Origin: Aspidapion aeneum
Lineage: Eukaryota > Arthropoda > Insecta > Coleoptera > Brentidae
Direction of reading: 5' to 3'
Assembly: GCA_963576565.1 (NCBI GenBank)
Contig: OY755047.1
Location: forward strand, 8,712,931 to 8,776,930
DNA: 64,000 nt
In this document: positions 21,958-31,215 of the stretch, piece by piece
Position numbering within the stretch: the first letter of the stretch is position 1
How the letters are laid out: each line of letters begins with the position of its first letter
Made by a program: the position numbers and the translations under genes
Notes under the pieces: generated by a model
Databases searched by the model: none
The model's input: the letters and a program-made list of their open reading frames with translations, nothing else
What the model was told of the DNA's origin: nothing

Positions 21958-22679
21958 TAGTAGTTTACCTAACTAGTGCGGAAAGTGCCTCTTTTGGCGA
22001 TTGCAGATGGCCAAACGACGCGATAGCGGAGTTTGGCCAGCAATCAAGTGCGGAAAAGACACTTTACGCACGAGTTAGGTACACTATTTTTTCTATAAGC
22101 GTGAGGAAAAAACTAAAAATTAATCAGAAAATTATTTATATTCAAAACGTTTTAATCAAATCAATTATTATTATTCACATTCTAGCGGCTTCTAGAACTG
22201 ACTGGGGTAGATCTTCGTCCGAAGAATCCATTGAAAATCTGATTTTTTTGTTTGAAAAATTCAAAAGACGCTTGTTTCTGCAAAATTGGCTTTGTTTTGA
22301 CAGTTTGTTTGTACTTTGTTGCTATGGTGATTTAAGATGCCAAATCTAAAACCACTAGTGTTCATTGTTGTTTGACATTGACAATGACGATATTTATACT
22401 GGGGAGGTTTAAAACTTATAATTTGAACCTATTTTACTGAAAACTTTATTTTATCGAAAATATTGAAAATATAGCAGAATTTTAGTCAATTTGAATATTT
22501 TTAGGATATTTCGTGTGCTAGGAAAGATACAAATGTATTTTGAACGGTCTAAATGTTATAGAACACCTCAAAATCGTAACAAATTTACTTAATATTTTTC
22601 CGCACTAGTGCGGAAAAGTGGCACTTTTTACACTAAAATGCGTGCGGAAAAGTGGACATGGACGCACGCTTATAGAAAA
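21958..22679 (-). mobile_element. YR-MITE array, unit 2
   Basis: Starts 722 bp after the equivalent point of unit 1 and is nearly identical to it. It differs in the shortened hairpin arm (CTCTTTTGGCGATTGC). Its right end, AAGTGGACATGGACGCACGC, matches that of unit 1 and not that of unit 3. Confidence 0.85.
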
Positions 22680-23320
22680 TAGTAGTTTACCTAACTAGTG
22701 CGGAAAGTGCCTCTTTTGGCGATTGCAGATGGCCAAACGACGCGATAGCGGAGTTTGGCCAGCAATCAAGTGCGGAAAAGACACTTTACGCACGAGTTAG
22801 GTACACTATTTTTTCTATAAGCGTGAGGAAAAAACTAAAAATTAATCAGAAAATTATTTATATTCAAAACGTTTTAATCAAATCAATTATTATTATTCAC
22901 ATTCTAGCGGCTTCTAGAACTGACTGGGGTAGATCTTCGTCCGAAGAATCCATTGAAAATCTGATTTTTTTGTTTGAAAAATTCAAAAGACGCTTGTTTC
23001 TGCAAAATTGGCTTTGTTTTGACAGTTTGTTTGTACTTTGTTGCTATGGTGATTTAAGATGCCAAATCTAAAACCACTAGTGTTCATTGTTGTTTGACAT
23101 TGACAATGACGATATTTATACTGGGGAGGTTTAAAACTTATAATTTGAACCTATTTTACTGAAAACTTTATTTTATCGAAAATATTGAAAATATAGCAGA
23201 ATTTTAGTCAATTTGAATATTTTTAGGATATTTCGTGTGCTAGGAAAGATACAAATGTATTTTGAACGGTCTAAATGTTATAGAACACCTCAAAATCGTA
23301 ACAAATTTACTTCCGCACTA

Positions 23321-23346
23321 GTGCGGAAAAGTGGCACTTTCCACAC
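23321..23346. promoter_or_regulatory. Candidate recombinase core site, array right end, inner
   Basis: GTGCGGAAA, spacer AGTGGCAC, TTTCCACAC: one arm mismatch, same 9-8-9 geometry. Confidence 0.4.
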
Positions 23347-23354
23347 TAAAATGC

Positions 23355-23380
23355 GTGCGGAAAAGTGGACTTTTCCGCAC
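23355..23380. promoter_or_regulatory. Candidate recombinase core site, array right end, outer
   Basis: GTGCGGAAA, spacer AGTGGACT, TTTCCGCAC: perfect 9-8-9 geometry, 14 bp from the array boundary. Confidence 0.45.
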
Positions 23381-24063
23381 GCTTATAGAAAAAACAATTA
23401 TAACATTGCTGCTGGAAATGGAGTACCGCTACATGATACCCGCCATGCTGGTGATTTGCCCTTGCCAATTCCAAGATCAAATCTAACTAAGTCTTCCCTC
23501 ATCTATGAAGGGAAATTTTTTTTAAATTCGTTGTCGCGTAGATTAAAATCATTACAAACAATTAGGTTATTTAGAAAGACTCTTAAAAGCATTTTAGTAG
23601 AGAAAGCATACTATGATTTGGCTGAATTTTATAATGACTCACCAGTTTAAATGTTCCTATTTCTTCTTTTTTGTTCCTTTTTTTCAGTAAATTTTAAATT
23701 AAGTAAGATATTATATTTGTATTTTTTATCTAGTTTTTTATATACCAATGTGTGTCGTTTTTATTTATTTATGTTAAAATTTTTTGTCTACATCTGTCTG
23801 TTTTTTAAGTATGTTTACTGTGTCTTTTATACCATGTTGACCATTTTAATCTTTTAATTTTAAGCTATAAACGATTTTAAACTATTAAGTAAGAAGTGTA
23901 CATTTTAATTACTTTGACTTTAATAGGTAAATTTTATATATTTTTATAATATTGTTTTTTGTAGCCTTATTAATCAATTTATTTATAAGTAGTTTTTTAG
24001 CAGGCTTTGTCTTTGTGAAACAGTTTTCTTTTATGACAATAAAGCATTTTTGATTGATTGATT

Positions 24064-24199
24064 GAAACCGGTCCGGTCGTGGATTGGCATGGATCACTTG
24101 TTCCTGACTATCAGGACGTGTTCCAGACGGGGATCACTCGTATCCCTGTGATCGACGTTGGAGATAGTGAAAACCAAACAGTTTTAAAATCGACGTGTT
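24064..24199 (+). mobile_element. Hammerhead-like repeat, right part
   Basis: Continues from 21048: AACCGGTCCGGTCGTGGATTGG and on to ACCAAACAGTTTTA match the complement of the unit at 20693-20815 base for base with few changes. It ends next to AAATCGACGTGTTT, an end of the foldback family at 20131. Confidence 0.55.
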
Positions 24200-24540
24200 T
24201 CGGGGTTTTTTTAATTTCTTGATAATTTTCGAGAAAATCCAAGTGGTTTCTTTTTAAATTGTCACCTTGTATGGAAATAAAACTCGACCGCAGTTTATTA
24301 TGTATTTTATTGGCAAAAATTAAAATAAATTTTGGTATTATAAAATTTTTGATAACGCAAAGTACGATATTGATTTTTTACTCAACGCAAAAATTTTATT
24401 TTTACAAAAAATGTTGATATAGAATTCAAATAGTCCGCAGTACGTCGGTCAATTTTTTAACTGATGAGTAACTCGCTGAATTTTGGTATATAGCTTTATT
24501 TTGCCGAGATACCTAACTTTTTCATCTGCGAAAATTCGAC
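24200..24540. other. Unassigned AT-rich stretch
   Basis: No structure recognised. Confidence 0.3.
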
Positions 24541-25416
24541 TTTCAAAAGAATTCCTGATAATGAAAGGCTTAAGACAAGGATGTATCTCTCCAACTCTTT
24601 TTAAAATATATATCGCAGTGGCCCTAAAAAACTGGAAACGTAAAGTGCACGCCATGGGAATACAACATAGCGACCGATTTACCATATACTCACTACAGTT
24701 TGCTGACGACCAAGTAGTTGTAGATAATGATAAAGAAGACGGAGGAAGAGAAACGGAAGAATACCAAAAGTTGTGATTAACAGTGAACGTGGACAAGACA
24801 GATTACTTATGTATTGGAAACGAATCAAGTGAGTTAGAACTAGACAATGGACAAACAATATCTCCATGCAATGTGTATGTATACTTGGGTGTCACAGATA
24901 AGACAGGAACAGACTGTAAAAACTGGAAAAAAGAATAGTAAAAGCAAAAAAGGTTATCAGATGTCTGATGGAGCAGAGAGATAAAAAAGAATGTAAATTT
25001 TAACATATATGAAACAATGGTGAAAAGCACGCTGCTGTATGGAATAGAGACTTGTCGCGTAACAGAAAAATACAAAACAAAAATGGAAAGTGTCGAAATG
25101 GATGCAATAAGAAGATCAAGAGATCACATAAGAAATGAGAACATAAAAGAAAGAATGGGAATCGAGAGAAGCATAAGACAACTGATAAGGGACGGACATG
25201 TACAACGGATAAACGTATTACCAAAGAGGCCCTAGAATGGCAACCAATAGGGCTCAGAAAATGAGAGCGTCCTAAACTAGAATGGCAACAGTCAATCCAA
25301 AGATAAATTAGTCAAAAAAACCTGACAGAAGATGATTGTCAGGATCGAAGGAGGTGGAGAATAGGCGTCGGACAACGTAGGAAATCGTTCTAAACCGACA
25401 TAGTAGTAGTAGTAGT
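24541..25416 (+). pseudogene. RTE-like LINE-B copy, 5' truncated, with tail
   Basis: Starts at motif B (KEFLIMKGLRQGCISPTLFKI), then QFADDQVVVDNDKED, a deletion of ~24 bp relative to EYMMRKLT, NESSELELDNGQTIS, LYGIETCRVTEKYKTKMESV, GHVQRIN and DDCQDRRRWRIGVGQR, with a stop at TTCTAA. The tail is CCGACA(TAG)n at 25395-25416, inserted in the copia relic. Frameshifts lie near 24640, 24770, 24930 and 25210. Confidence 0.8.
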
Positions 25417-25547
25417 ATGTTCCTATTCTTTAAGTTGATAACTATAGTGCAAGTCTGGCTCATAATCGAGAGTTACATCGCAGCACTAAGCATATAAGCA
25501 TAAAACATTTTTTTGTTAGAGAAAAAGTTTTAGAAGGTGCTATTGCC

Positions 25548-25576
25548 ACGGATCACCTTTTTGTTAGGTGATCCGT
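25548..25576. mobile_element. 29-bp hairpin insertion with 9-bp target duplication
   Basis: ACGGATCACC and GGTGATCCGT arms (10 bp, perfect) around TTTTTGTTA. GCTATTGCC occurs on both sides (25539-25547, 25577-25585). Removing the hairpin and one repeat restores the copia frame. Confidence 0.7.
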
Positions 25577-25705
25577 GCTATTGCCGTTCAGCAAATACCA
25601 ACAGAAATACAGTTACCAGATGTTATGACGAAACCACTAGCAAAAACTCGTTTGCAGATTTTTAGAAATCAAATGGGTGTTTTGTAACTGTCACAATTAT
25701 TAATA

Positions 25706-25965
25706 TTGCAATAAAGCCAGGCACAAATTGTGCCGGGCACTATATTGACAGTTTCACATTATAAGAACAGCTGTTTTCTTTCAAAATAAGGTCATTGTGT
25801 ATTATAAGAGCCGGAATTAATAGTGACGCCACAATTAATGGAAAATAAACGACTGGATTTCTAAATTCGACTTTGGTTTGTCAATTTTGAAAGATCAACT
25901 GTCATTTTTTAATGCGAAACTGTCAATATAGTGCCCGGCACAATTTGTGCCTGGCTTTATTGCAA
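25706..25965. mobile_element. TA-flanked MITE in the copia LTR
   Basis: Inverted ends of ~50 bp begin TTGCAATAAAGCCAGGCAC and include GTGCCGGGCACTATATTGAC. TA flanks at 25704-25705 and 25966-25967. No coding. Fits a Tc1/mariner-type MITE. Confidence 0.8.
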
Positions 25966-26120
25966 TAGGTCCCTAATATCCCACCTCCCGGATTGTTCCA
26001 GGTGCGTTAATAAAGTTACAAGGGTTGTCACTGTATGTTTTATTATACAAGTGTATGTTATTTAATTAATTAATTGTCAAGTTAGTCAACTAAAAAGAAT
26101 ATCAGATCGAAATAAATCTA

Positions 26121-26872
26121 TTTTTTCTATAAGCGTGCGGAAAAGTCTACTTTTCCGCACGCATTTTAGTGTGGAAAGTGCCACTTTTCCGCACTAGTGC
26201 GGAAAAATATTTTTTCCGCACTAGTGCGGAAAAGTAAATTTGTTACGATTTTGAGGTGTTCTATAACATTTAGACCGTTCAAAATACATTTGTATCTTTC
26301 CTAGCACACGAAATATCCTAAAAATATTCAAATTGACTAAAGTTCTGCTATATTTTCAATATTTTCGATAAAATAAAGTTTTCAGTAAAATAGGTTCAAA
26401 TTATAAGTTTTAAACCTCCCCGGTATAAATATCGTCATTGTCAATGTCAAACAACAATGAACACTAGTGGTTTTAGATTTGGCATCTTAAATCACCATAG
26501 CAACAAAGTACAAACAAACTGTCAAAACAAAGCCAATTTTGCAGATACAAGCGTCTTTTGAATTTTTCAAACAAAAAAATCAGATTTTCAATGGATTCTT
26601 CGGACGAAGATCTACCCCAGTCAGTTCTAGAAGCCGCTAGAATGTGAATAATAATAATTGATTTGATTAAAACGTTTTGAATATAAATAATTTTCTGATT
26701 AATTTTTAGTTTTTTCCTCACGCTTATAGAAAAAATAGTGTACCTAACTCGTGCGTAAAGTGTCTTTTCCGCACTTGATTGCTGGCCAAACTCCGCTATC
26801 GCGTCGTTTGGCCATCTACAATCGCGTGCGGAAAAGAGGCACTTTTCGCACTAGTTAGGTAAACTACTGTTA
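26121..26872 (+). mobile_element. Recombinase-type MITE (YR-MITE), single copy 2
   Basis: As at 16741 but with an extra pair of GCACTAGTGC palindromes (26190-26235). GTGCGGAAA-AGTCTACT-TTTCCGCAC near its start again has 9-8-9 geometry. Residual exon ATG at 26591. Flanks: six T at the left, GTT at the right. Confidence 0.75.
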
Positions 26873-26912
26873 CCTACAAAAAGCTAGATTTTTCATTAGA
26901 AATGTCTATGGC

Positions 26913-26952
26913 ATAGAGTATTATATACTACGTAGTATATATTACTCTATGG
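26913..26952. repeat. 40-bp near-perfect palindrome
   Basis: CATAGAGTA ... TATACTACGTAGTATA ... TACTCTATG; two T-T mismatches only. No flanking repeat identified. Confidence 0.7.
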
Positions 26953-27344
26953 TCTATGGTACGATAAAACAAAATGTTATTAAGAGCACCCACACATATT
27001 TAGTAATAACACCATTTTATTATTGATCTTACGAAAGTTTCAAGGTAGATTTCATAGTTGAACTAATCGAACTAAAAACCGATATTAGCCGTCAAAAATC
27101 TACAATTAAACAATTCAATGTTGCTGTTTGTTGTTTTTGTTGTTGTTATGCAGTCAGTTTTTACTGTGATTGACTGACTTGTTTGATTTTTTTCGCCTGT
27201 AGATGTGTTTGCCCTTGGTTCTATTATTTTTTTAAAGAAAAATCATAAAATACACTAACAACAAATAAATAACAACCTACAGGCTTAAAGCAATATTCGT
27301 AAAGATTTAAAAGGTTTTTTAGCAGAAATATACCAGAATCTCAA
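26953..27344. other. Unassigned AT-rich stretch
   Basis: Contains a TTGTTGTTTTTGTTGTTGTT run. No gene recognised. Confidence 0.3.
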
Positions 27345-27984
27345 ATGTATTTTATAAGCTTTTCACGAAAATCTTAACAGATAGACTAACTACAAAATGT
27401 GATGGATATCAATCAAAAGAACAAGCAGGCTTTAGAAAAAGTTTCAGTAAAGTTGACCACCTATTAACCATTAAAATCCTAATAGAACGAACCAACGAAT
27501 ACAACATTCCACTATATATCGCGTTTATAGACTTTGAAAAAGCTTTCGATACCATTGAGCACTGGGCAGTAAAAGCATATTTAATAAACGGTTCATGTGC
27601 CGAACACCCTGTATATAGCAAAGCAACAACATCAATCAAAATCCACGAAGGTACCAAGCCAATACGTATAAGAAGAGCTCCCATAAAGCGTGACACAATG
27701 TCCCCTAAACTATTTCACCAGGCCCTAGAAGATGTTTTTAAAAACTTAGATTGGGAAGAAATAGGCATCAAAGTAAACGGACAATACTTGAACCACCTTC
27801 GATATGCTAATGATATCGCCTTAATAACAGATAAGAAAGAAGAACTGATAAAAATGCTGGATGAACTGGATACAGCAGCTAATTATATGGGCTTGAGTCT
27901 GAACTGCACTAAAACTAAAGTCATAACAAACACAGAGGAGGATATCACGATCGGAATAAATCAAGAGAAAATAGTAAAGTAGAG

Positions 27985-27985
<1 letters not shown>
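27345..27985 (+). pseudogene. RTE-like LINE-C reverse transcriptase, 5' part
   Basis: The frame from about 27345 gives YKLFTKILTDRL, EQAGFRKSFSKVDHLLTIK, IAFIDFEKAFDTIEHW (motif A), RDTMSPKLFHQALEDVF (motif B) and HLRYANDIALI. In motif C the second aspartate position reads YAND instead of YADD, a loss of a catalytic residue. It continues to VKVEEY at 27985, where the R4-type LINE interrupts it, and resumes at 29497. A stop near the interruption comes from the TA run. Confidence 0.8.
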
Positions 27986-28020
<35 letters not shown>

Positions 28021-29457
28021 TGCGGTCGTCCATGTAAGGAGAGGTAAACTGGTGGAGCAAGGCGATATCACACTGAGGGATGGAGGTCGGATCAAGGAAC
28101 TAGGGACAGAAGCCACTTACAGGTATTTGGGTATCCAACAAACCTACGAGATACGACAAAAGGAAAACAAGGAAGGGGCAGAGCGCGAACTGATCCGGAG
28201 GGTACAGAAGATACTAAAAACGCAATTAAATGCTAAAAACAAGATAGCAGCAATAAATACCTGGGCAGTACCAGTTTTTACATACACCGCCGGAGTACTT
28301 TCATGGTCAAAAACTGACCTGGAAAGATTAGATCAGAGGATCAGAAAACTCCTCACTAAGAACGGATTACTGCACCCTAACTCAGCAATCGAACGACTGT
28401 ACCTATCTCGTAGGGAAGGAGGGCGTGGACTGAGCAGTCTGCAAGCCTCAAATATCAAAGAAAGAAAAATGCTCAGAAAATACTTTAATAAACACAATCA
28501 GCCAGTACACAGAAGTATACGAAACTGGGATAAAAAGATCACTCCACTGAACCTGGCAAATCCGGAGGAGCCAGAGGAAGATAATCTTTCTGAGCAGCTT
28601 AAATCCAACTGGCAAAGAAAAGTGTTGCACGGGAGGTTCTACACAAGTCTGCATCAACCTGAAGTAGATATTGCCGCATCTAACTCCTACCTAACAACAG
28701 GGTACCTTTTCCCAGAGACCGAAGGAACTCTCCTCGCGATCCAAGATCAGGTCGTTAAAACGAGAACATATACCCGACATATCCTCAAGCAGGAGGTAGA
28801 AACAACCAAGTGCAGACTTTGTAATATAGCTGAGGAAACCGTACAACACTTGGCATCGGGTTGCTCTGCCATTGCTAACACCAAATATCTGGAAAGACAC
28901 AATAACATGGGTAAAGTGGTTCATCAGATGGTCAGTCTAAGTAAGGGTTTGCTGGAGAAATTCACTCCTCACCATATGTACAGTCCACAGCCACTGCTTG
29001 AAAATATTACCACGAAGATCTACTGGGACGTAGAAACAGATAGAGCAGTGGAGCACAACCGACCGGATATGGTTGTGTGGAACAAAACGGGAAAAACGGC
29101 AATTATAATTGATTTTACTGTTCCGCAAGATTATAACTTGGCTAAAGCCTATGGAGAAAAAATAACGAAATATCAAGCATTGGCTCAGGAAGTAAAAACC
29201 ATCTGGAACTTACAAAAGGTGACAATAATGCCAATAGTCATCAGCGCCAACGGCTTGGTACACAGAAAAACCATGCAACATATAACAGAGCTTAGCATGC
29301 CAAATAGTGCTATCACATGGATGCAGAAAGCCGTTGTACTTGGGACCGTTGGAATTATTCGACGGACTGTTTCGCCGTATTGACACTAGCAGTGTCCTTG
29401 GCGACAATGAGCGCCCGGACACTGTTAGCCAAAACTACGTATGTGTGAATTATAAAA

Positions 29458-29496
<39 letters not shown>
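27986..29496 (+). mobile_element. R4/Dong-type LINE insertion with TA runs at both ends
   Basis: (TA)n at 27986-28017 and about 29466-29496 bracket a 5'-truncated LINE. The sequence resumes TTGGACCAA, so the host LINE originally read GAATATACTTGG (EEYTYLGQ-like). TA runs on both sides suggest insertion at, or expansion of, a short TA target; Dong/R4 relatives are known for simple-repeat or site-specific targets. Confidence 0.75.
28019..29383 (+). pseudogene. R4/Dong-type LINE C-terminal half, with restriction-like endonuclease
   Basis: The frame is open from 28019 to 29383 (~455 codons), starting CAVVHVRRGKLVEQGD at the end of the reverse transcriptase. Later it has ATYRYLGIQQ and FTYTAGVLSWSKTDL; a C-x2-C-x7-H-x4-C finger (CRLC at ~28811); and the restriction-like endonuclease: RPD at ~29060, then D in IIIDFTVP at ~29111, then K in EKITKYQALAQEV. 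This finger-plus-PD-(D/E)XK order defines the R2/R4/Dong group. The catalytic reverse transcriptase part is missing, so it is non-functional, but the uninterrupted frame suggests a recent insertion. Confidence 0.85.
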
Positions 29497-29497
<1 letters not shown>

Positions 29498-29640
29498 TTG
29501 GACCAAATTATTAAACTCAAAAAAGAAAATCAAATGGCTGAAATCAAGAGACGAGTAAGATTGGTTTGGGCAGCATTCGGTAAATTAAGTTACATACTAA
29601 AAAATAAAAAATTGCAGCATAAAAAATCAAGAATCGTTCT
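29497..29640 (+). pseudogene. RTE-like LINE-C, 3' continuation
   Basis: After the R4 insertion the frame reads LDQIIKLKKENQMAEIKRRV, then VWAAFGKLSYILKNK, the standard thumb-region text of RTE-like elements after YLGQ. Identity fades after ~29640. Confidence 0.7.
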
Positions 29641-29981
29641 CTTTCTTACGAAGAAATTCATCAAAAAAATCATAATTTCAGCTTTCCATTTACCAAACCG
29701 TATATTATGGGTACTCAGGTGGCGATGATACAATAACACACTTTTCTACTCGATTTCTTTTGGCAATTTCTCTCATTTCTCAAGTGTATTTTAAACCAAG
29801 TTGTCGTTCATCGTTTTATATTAAATATAAATTGCCATTGAATTTAGTTTATTACAAAAAATTATTAACTTATTTTTATTGGTACCTACCCACATTTTAA
29901 TTCGCTTTTTGTTTGCAAGATTACATTAGTTATTATTATGGTGAAGAAATTAGCTTTATATCCTTAAAACTAGCAAAGATA
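29641..29981. other. Unassigned AT-rich stretch
   Basis: May hold the eroded end of LINE-C; nothing certain. Confidence 0.3.
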
Positions 29982-30899
29982 CAGTGAAACTTCCTATGAG
30001 CGGACAGTTACGGTTTCGTCGATTTTGTCCGCTTATTGGAGGTGCCCGCTTATGAGAGAGAAATTCGAAATTCTAATATATATTTACTTACTATTTCCGC
30101 TGCTTAAGTTTTTCCGATATTAAATTTTTCAGAGATCTTTGGTGCTGATAGATGTTCCTTCTCCGAAGCGTTAACAAGTTCAATTTTTTCACGTAAACTA
30201 AGTTTTTTACGAGGCGCCATTTCAAAGAGATCTATTACTACCCAACTGAACAATAAAAACAAAACACAGCAGTCCCGCCGAATAAAATATATTGTAAATG
30301 CGACAGAAGTATTTAGTCTTCACATTAAAACGGAAAGAGGTAATTCCCCGGCTGCAGAGTGCGTTGTTGTCAACATACTACATAATATTTTTGCCCACGT
30401 CGTGCAGCGCTCCGTCCCGTTGTCAAAGGTTCGCGACACTCCCTTTAGGCTGACAAATATCTTGGAACCAAGCTTTGCCCCTATTTCTTTACATGCGAAA
30501 TTCACTCCTATAACCGGACACTCTAATAACCGGACGCGGACAATTTTTTTTGGGTAAAATATTCTGAAACCTCCCTTAACCGGACATGAACCTCTGACAA
30601 CGGGACGGAGCGCTGCACGACATGGGCATAAATAGTATATAGTATATTGGCAACAACGTACTCTGCAGCCAGGGAATTACCTCTTTCCGTTTTAATGCAG
30701 AGACTAAATACTTCTGTCGTATTTACAATATGTTTTATTCGGCGGGACTGCTGTGTTATATTTTTATTGTTCAGTTGGGTAGTAATAGATCTCTTTGAAA
30801 TGACGCCTAGTAAAAAACTTCTCTCTCACAAGCGGACACCCCCAATAAGCGGACAAAATCGTCGAAACCGTGAGTGTCCGCTTGTAGGAGGTTTCACTG
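29982..30899. mobile_element. Tigger/pogo MITE inverted dimer
   Basis: Two copies head to head: minus strand 29982-30434, plus strand about 30435-30899. Both outer ends are the 3' terminal repeat (CAGTGAAAC...GTTTCACTG), flanked by TA at 29980-29981 and 30900-30901. At the junction both 5' ends are clipped (GTTCGCGACACTCCC). The left copy has the transposase start (GGCGCCAT near 30216); in the right copy the frame MTPSKKLLS at about 30798 is cut straight into the terminal repeat. Confidence 0.8.
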
Positions 30900-30901
30900 T
30901 A

Positions 30902-31215
30902 TATAAATAAAAGGGAAAAAATGTTCGAGTCACCCTCAAGGCAATTTTTTATGTCCGCGTTTGGAAGTCAATTTGCAAGTGACTTTTCAGCTACATAGTT
31001 GGCCGCTGTACGCAGGCAACCAACCAGAGATTATCGATTCAGCGGTGGCTATCCTGATTAATTATTAGTTGAAATCACTCCGATATGCCAAACCAATCAG
31101 CCGGCGCTAATGGGTTGATGTACTAAACGTTTTCTTGTCTTATGACGTGTTTATGCTCATGTTATTTTATTATATTATTTAGTTGAGAGGCTTATAGTTA
31201 TATATGTATATATAT
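30902..31215. other. Unassigned stretch
   Basis: No structure recognised. It includes GTATATATGTATATATATAA just before the satellite. Confidence 0.3.

Larger units (their letters stand above)
22680..23394 (-). mobile_element. YR-MITE array, unit 3
   Basis: Same 722-bp phase and the same short hairpin arm as unit 2, but with the ancestral right end (AAGTGGACTTTTCCGCACGC). It leaves the array through TATAG and six A into the LINE frame. The frame at 23213 runs from this unit into the LINE and is an accidental fusion. Confidence 0.85.
21049..24063 (+). pseudogene. CR1/Jockey-like LINE 3' end, split by the YR-MITE array
   Basis: Coding parts at 21049-21227 (SFWGSTNKFLLK...LEICTLIYK, one stop after QKKAV) and about 23395-23650 (NNYNIAAGN..., DTRHAGDL, FFLNSLSRRLK, RKTLKSILVEKAYYDL, stop at 23650) are the C-terminal end of a LINE reverse transcriptase protein. 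They join in frame when the array is removed. The 3' UTR follows, with AATAAA near 24039 and a (GATT)n tail ending at 24063. The 5' end is truncated inside the hammerhead-like repeat, which resumes directly after the tail. Confidence 0.8.
25417..26090 (+). pseudogene. Ty1/copia relic: RNase H end and LTR
   Basis: From 25437 the frame reads DNYSASLAHNRELHRSTKHI, then SIKHFFVREKVLEGAIA, interrupted by a 29-bp hairpin, then VQQIPTEIQLPDVMTKPLAK and a last F-RNQMGVL with stop at 25687. This is the conserved C-terminal end of copia polyproteins. LTR-like sequence follows (TGTCACAATTATTAATA at 25690), interrupted by a 260-bp MITE and resuming GGTCCCTAATATCCC. The rest of the element is missing upstream, where a LINE-B tail adjoins. 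Confidence 0.75.

Noticed and set aside
21379..23071. Identical 82-codon frames (MRKKLKINQ...) in each MITE copy
   Set aside because: They run antisense to the residual exon and through intron-like sequence; identity reflects the tandem array.
23213..23650. A 145-codon protein
   Set aside because: It fuses MITE end sequence with the LINE C-terminus; accidental.
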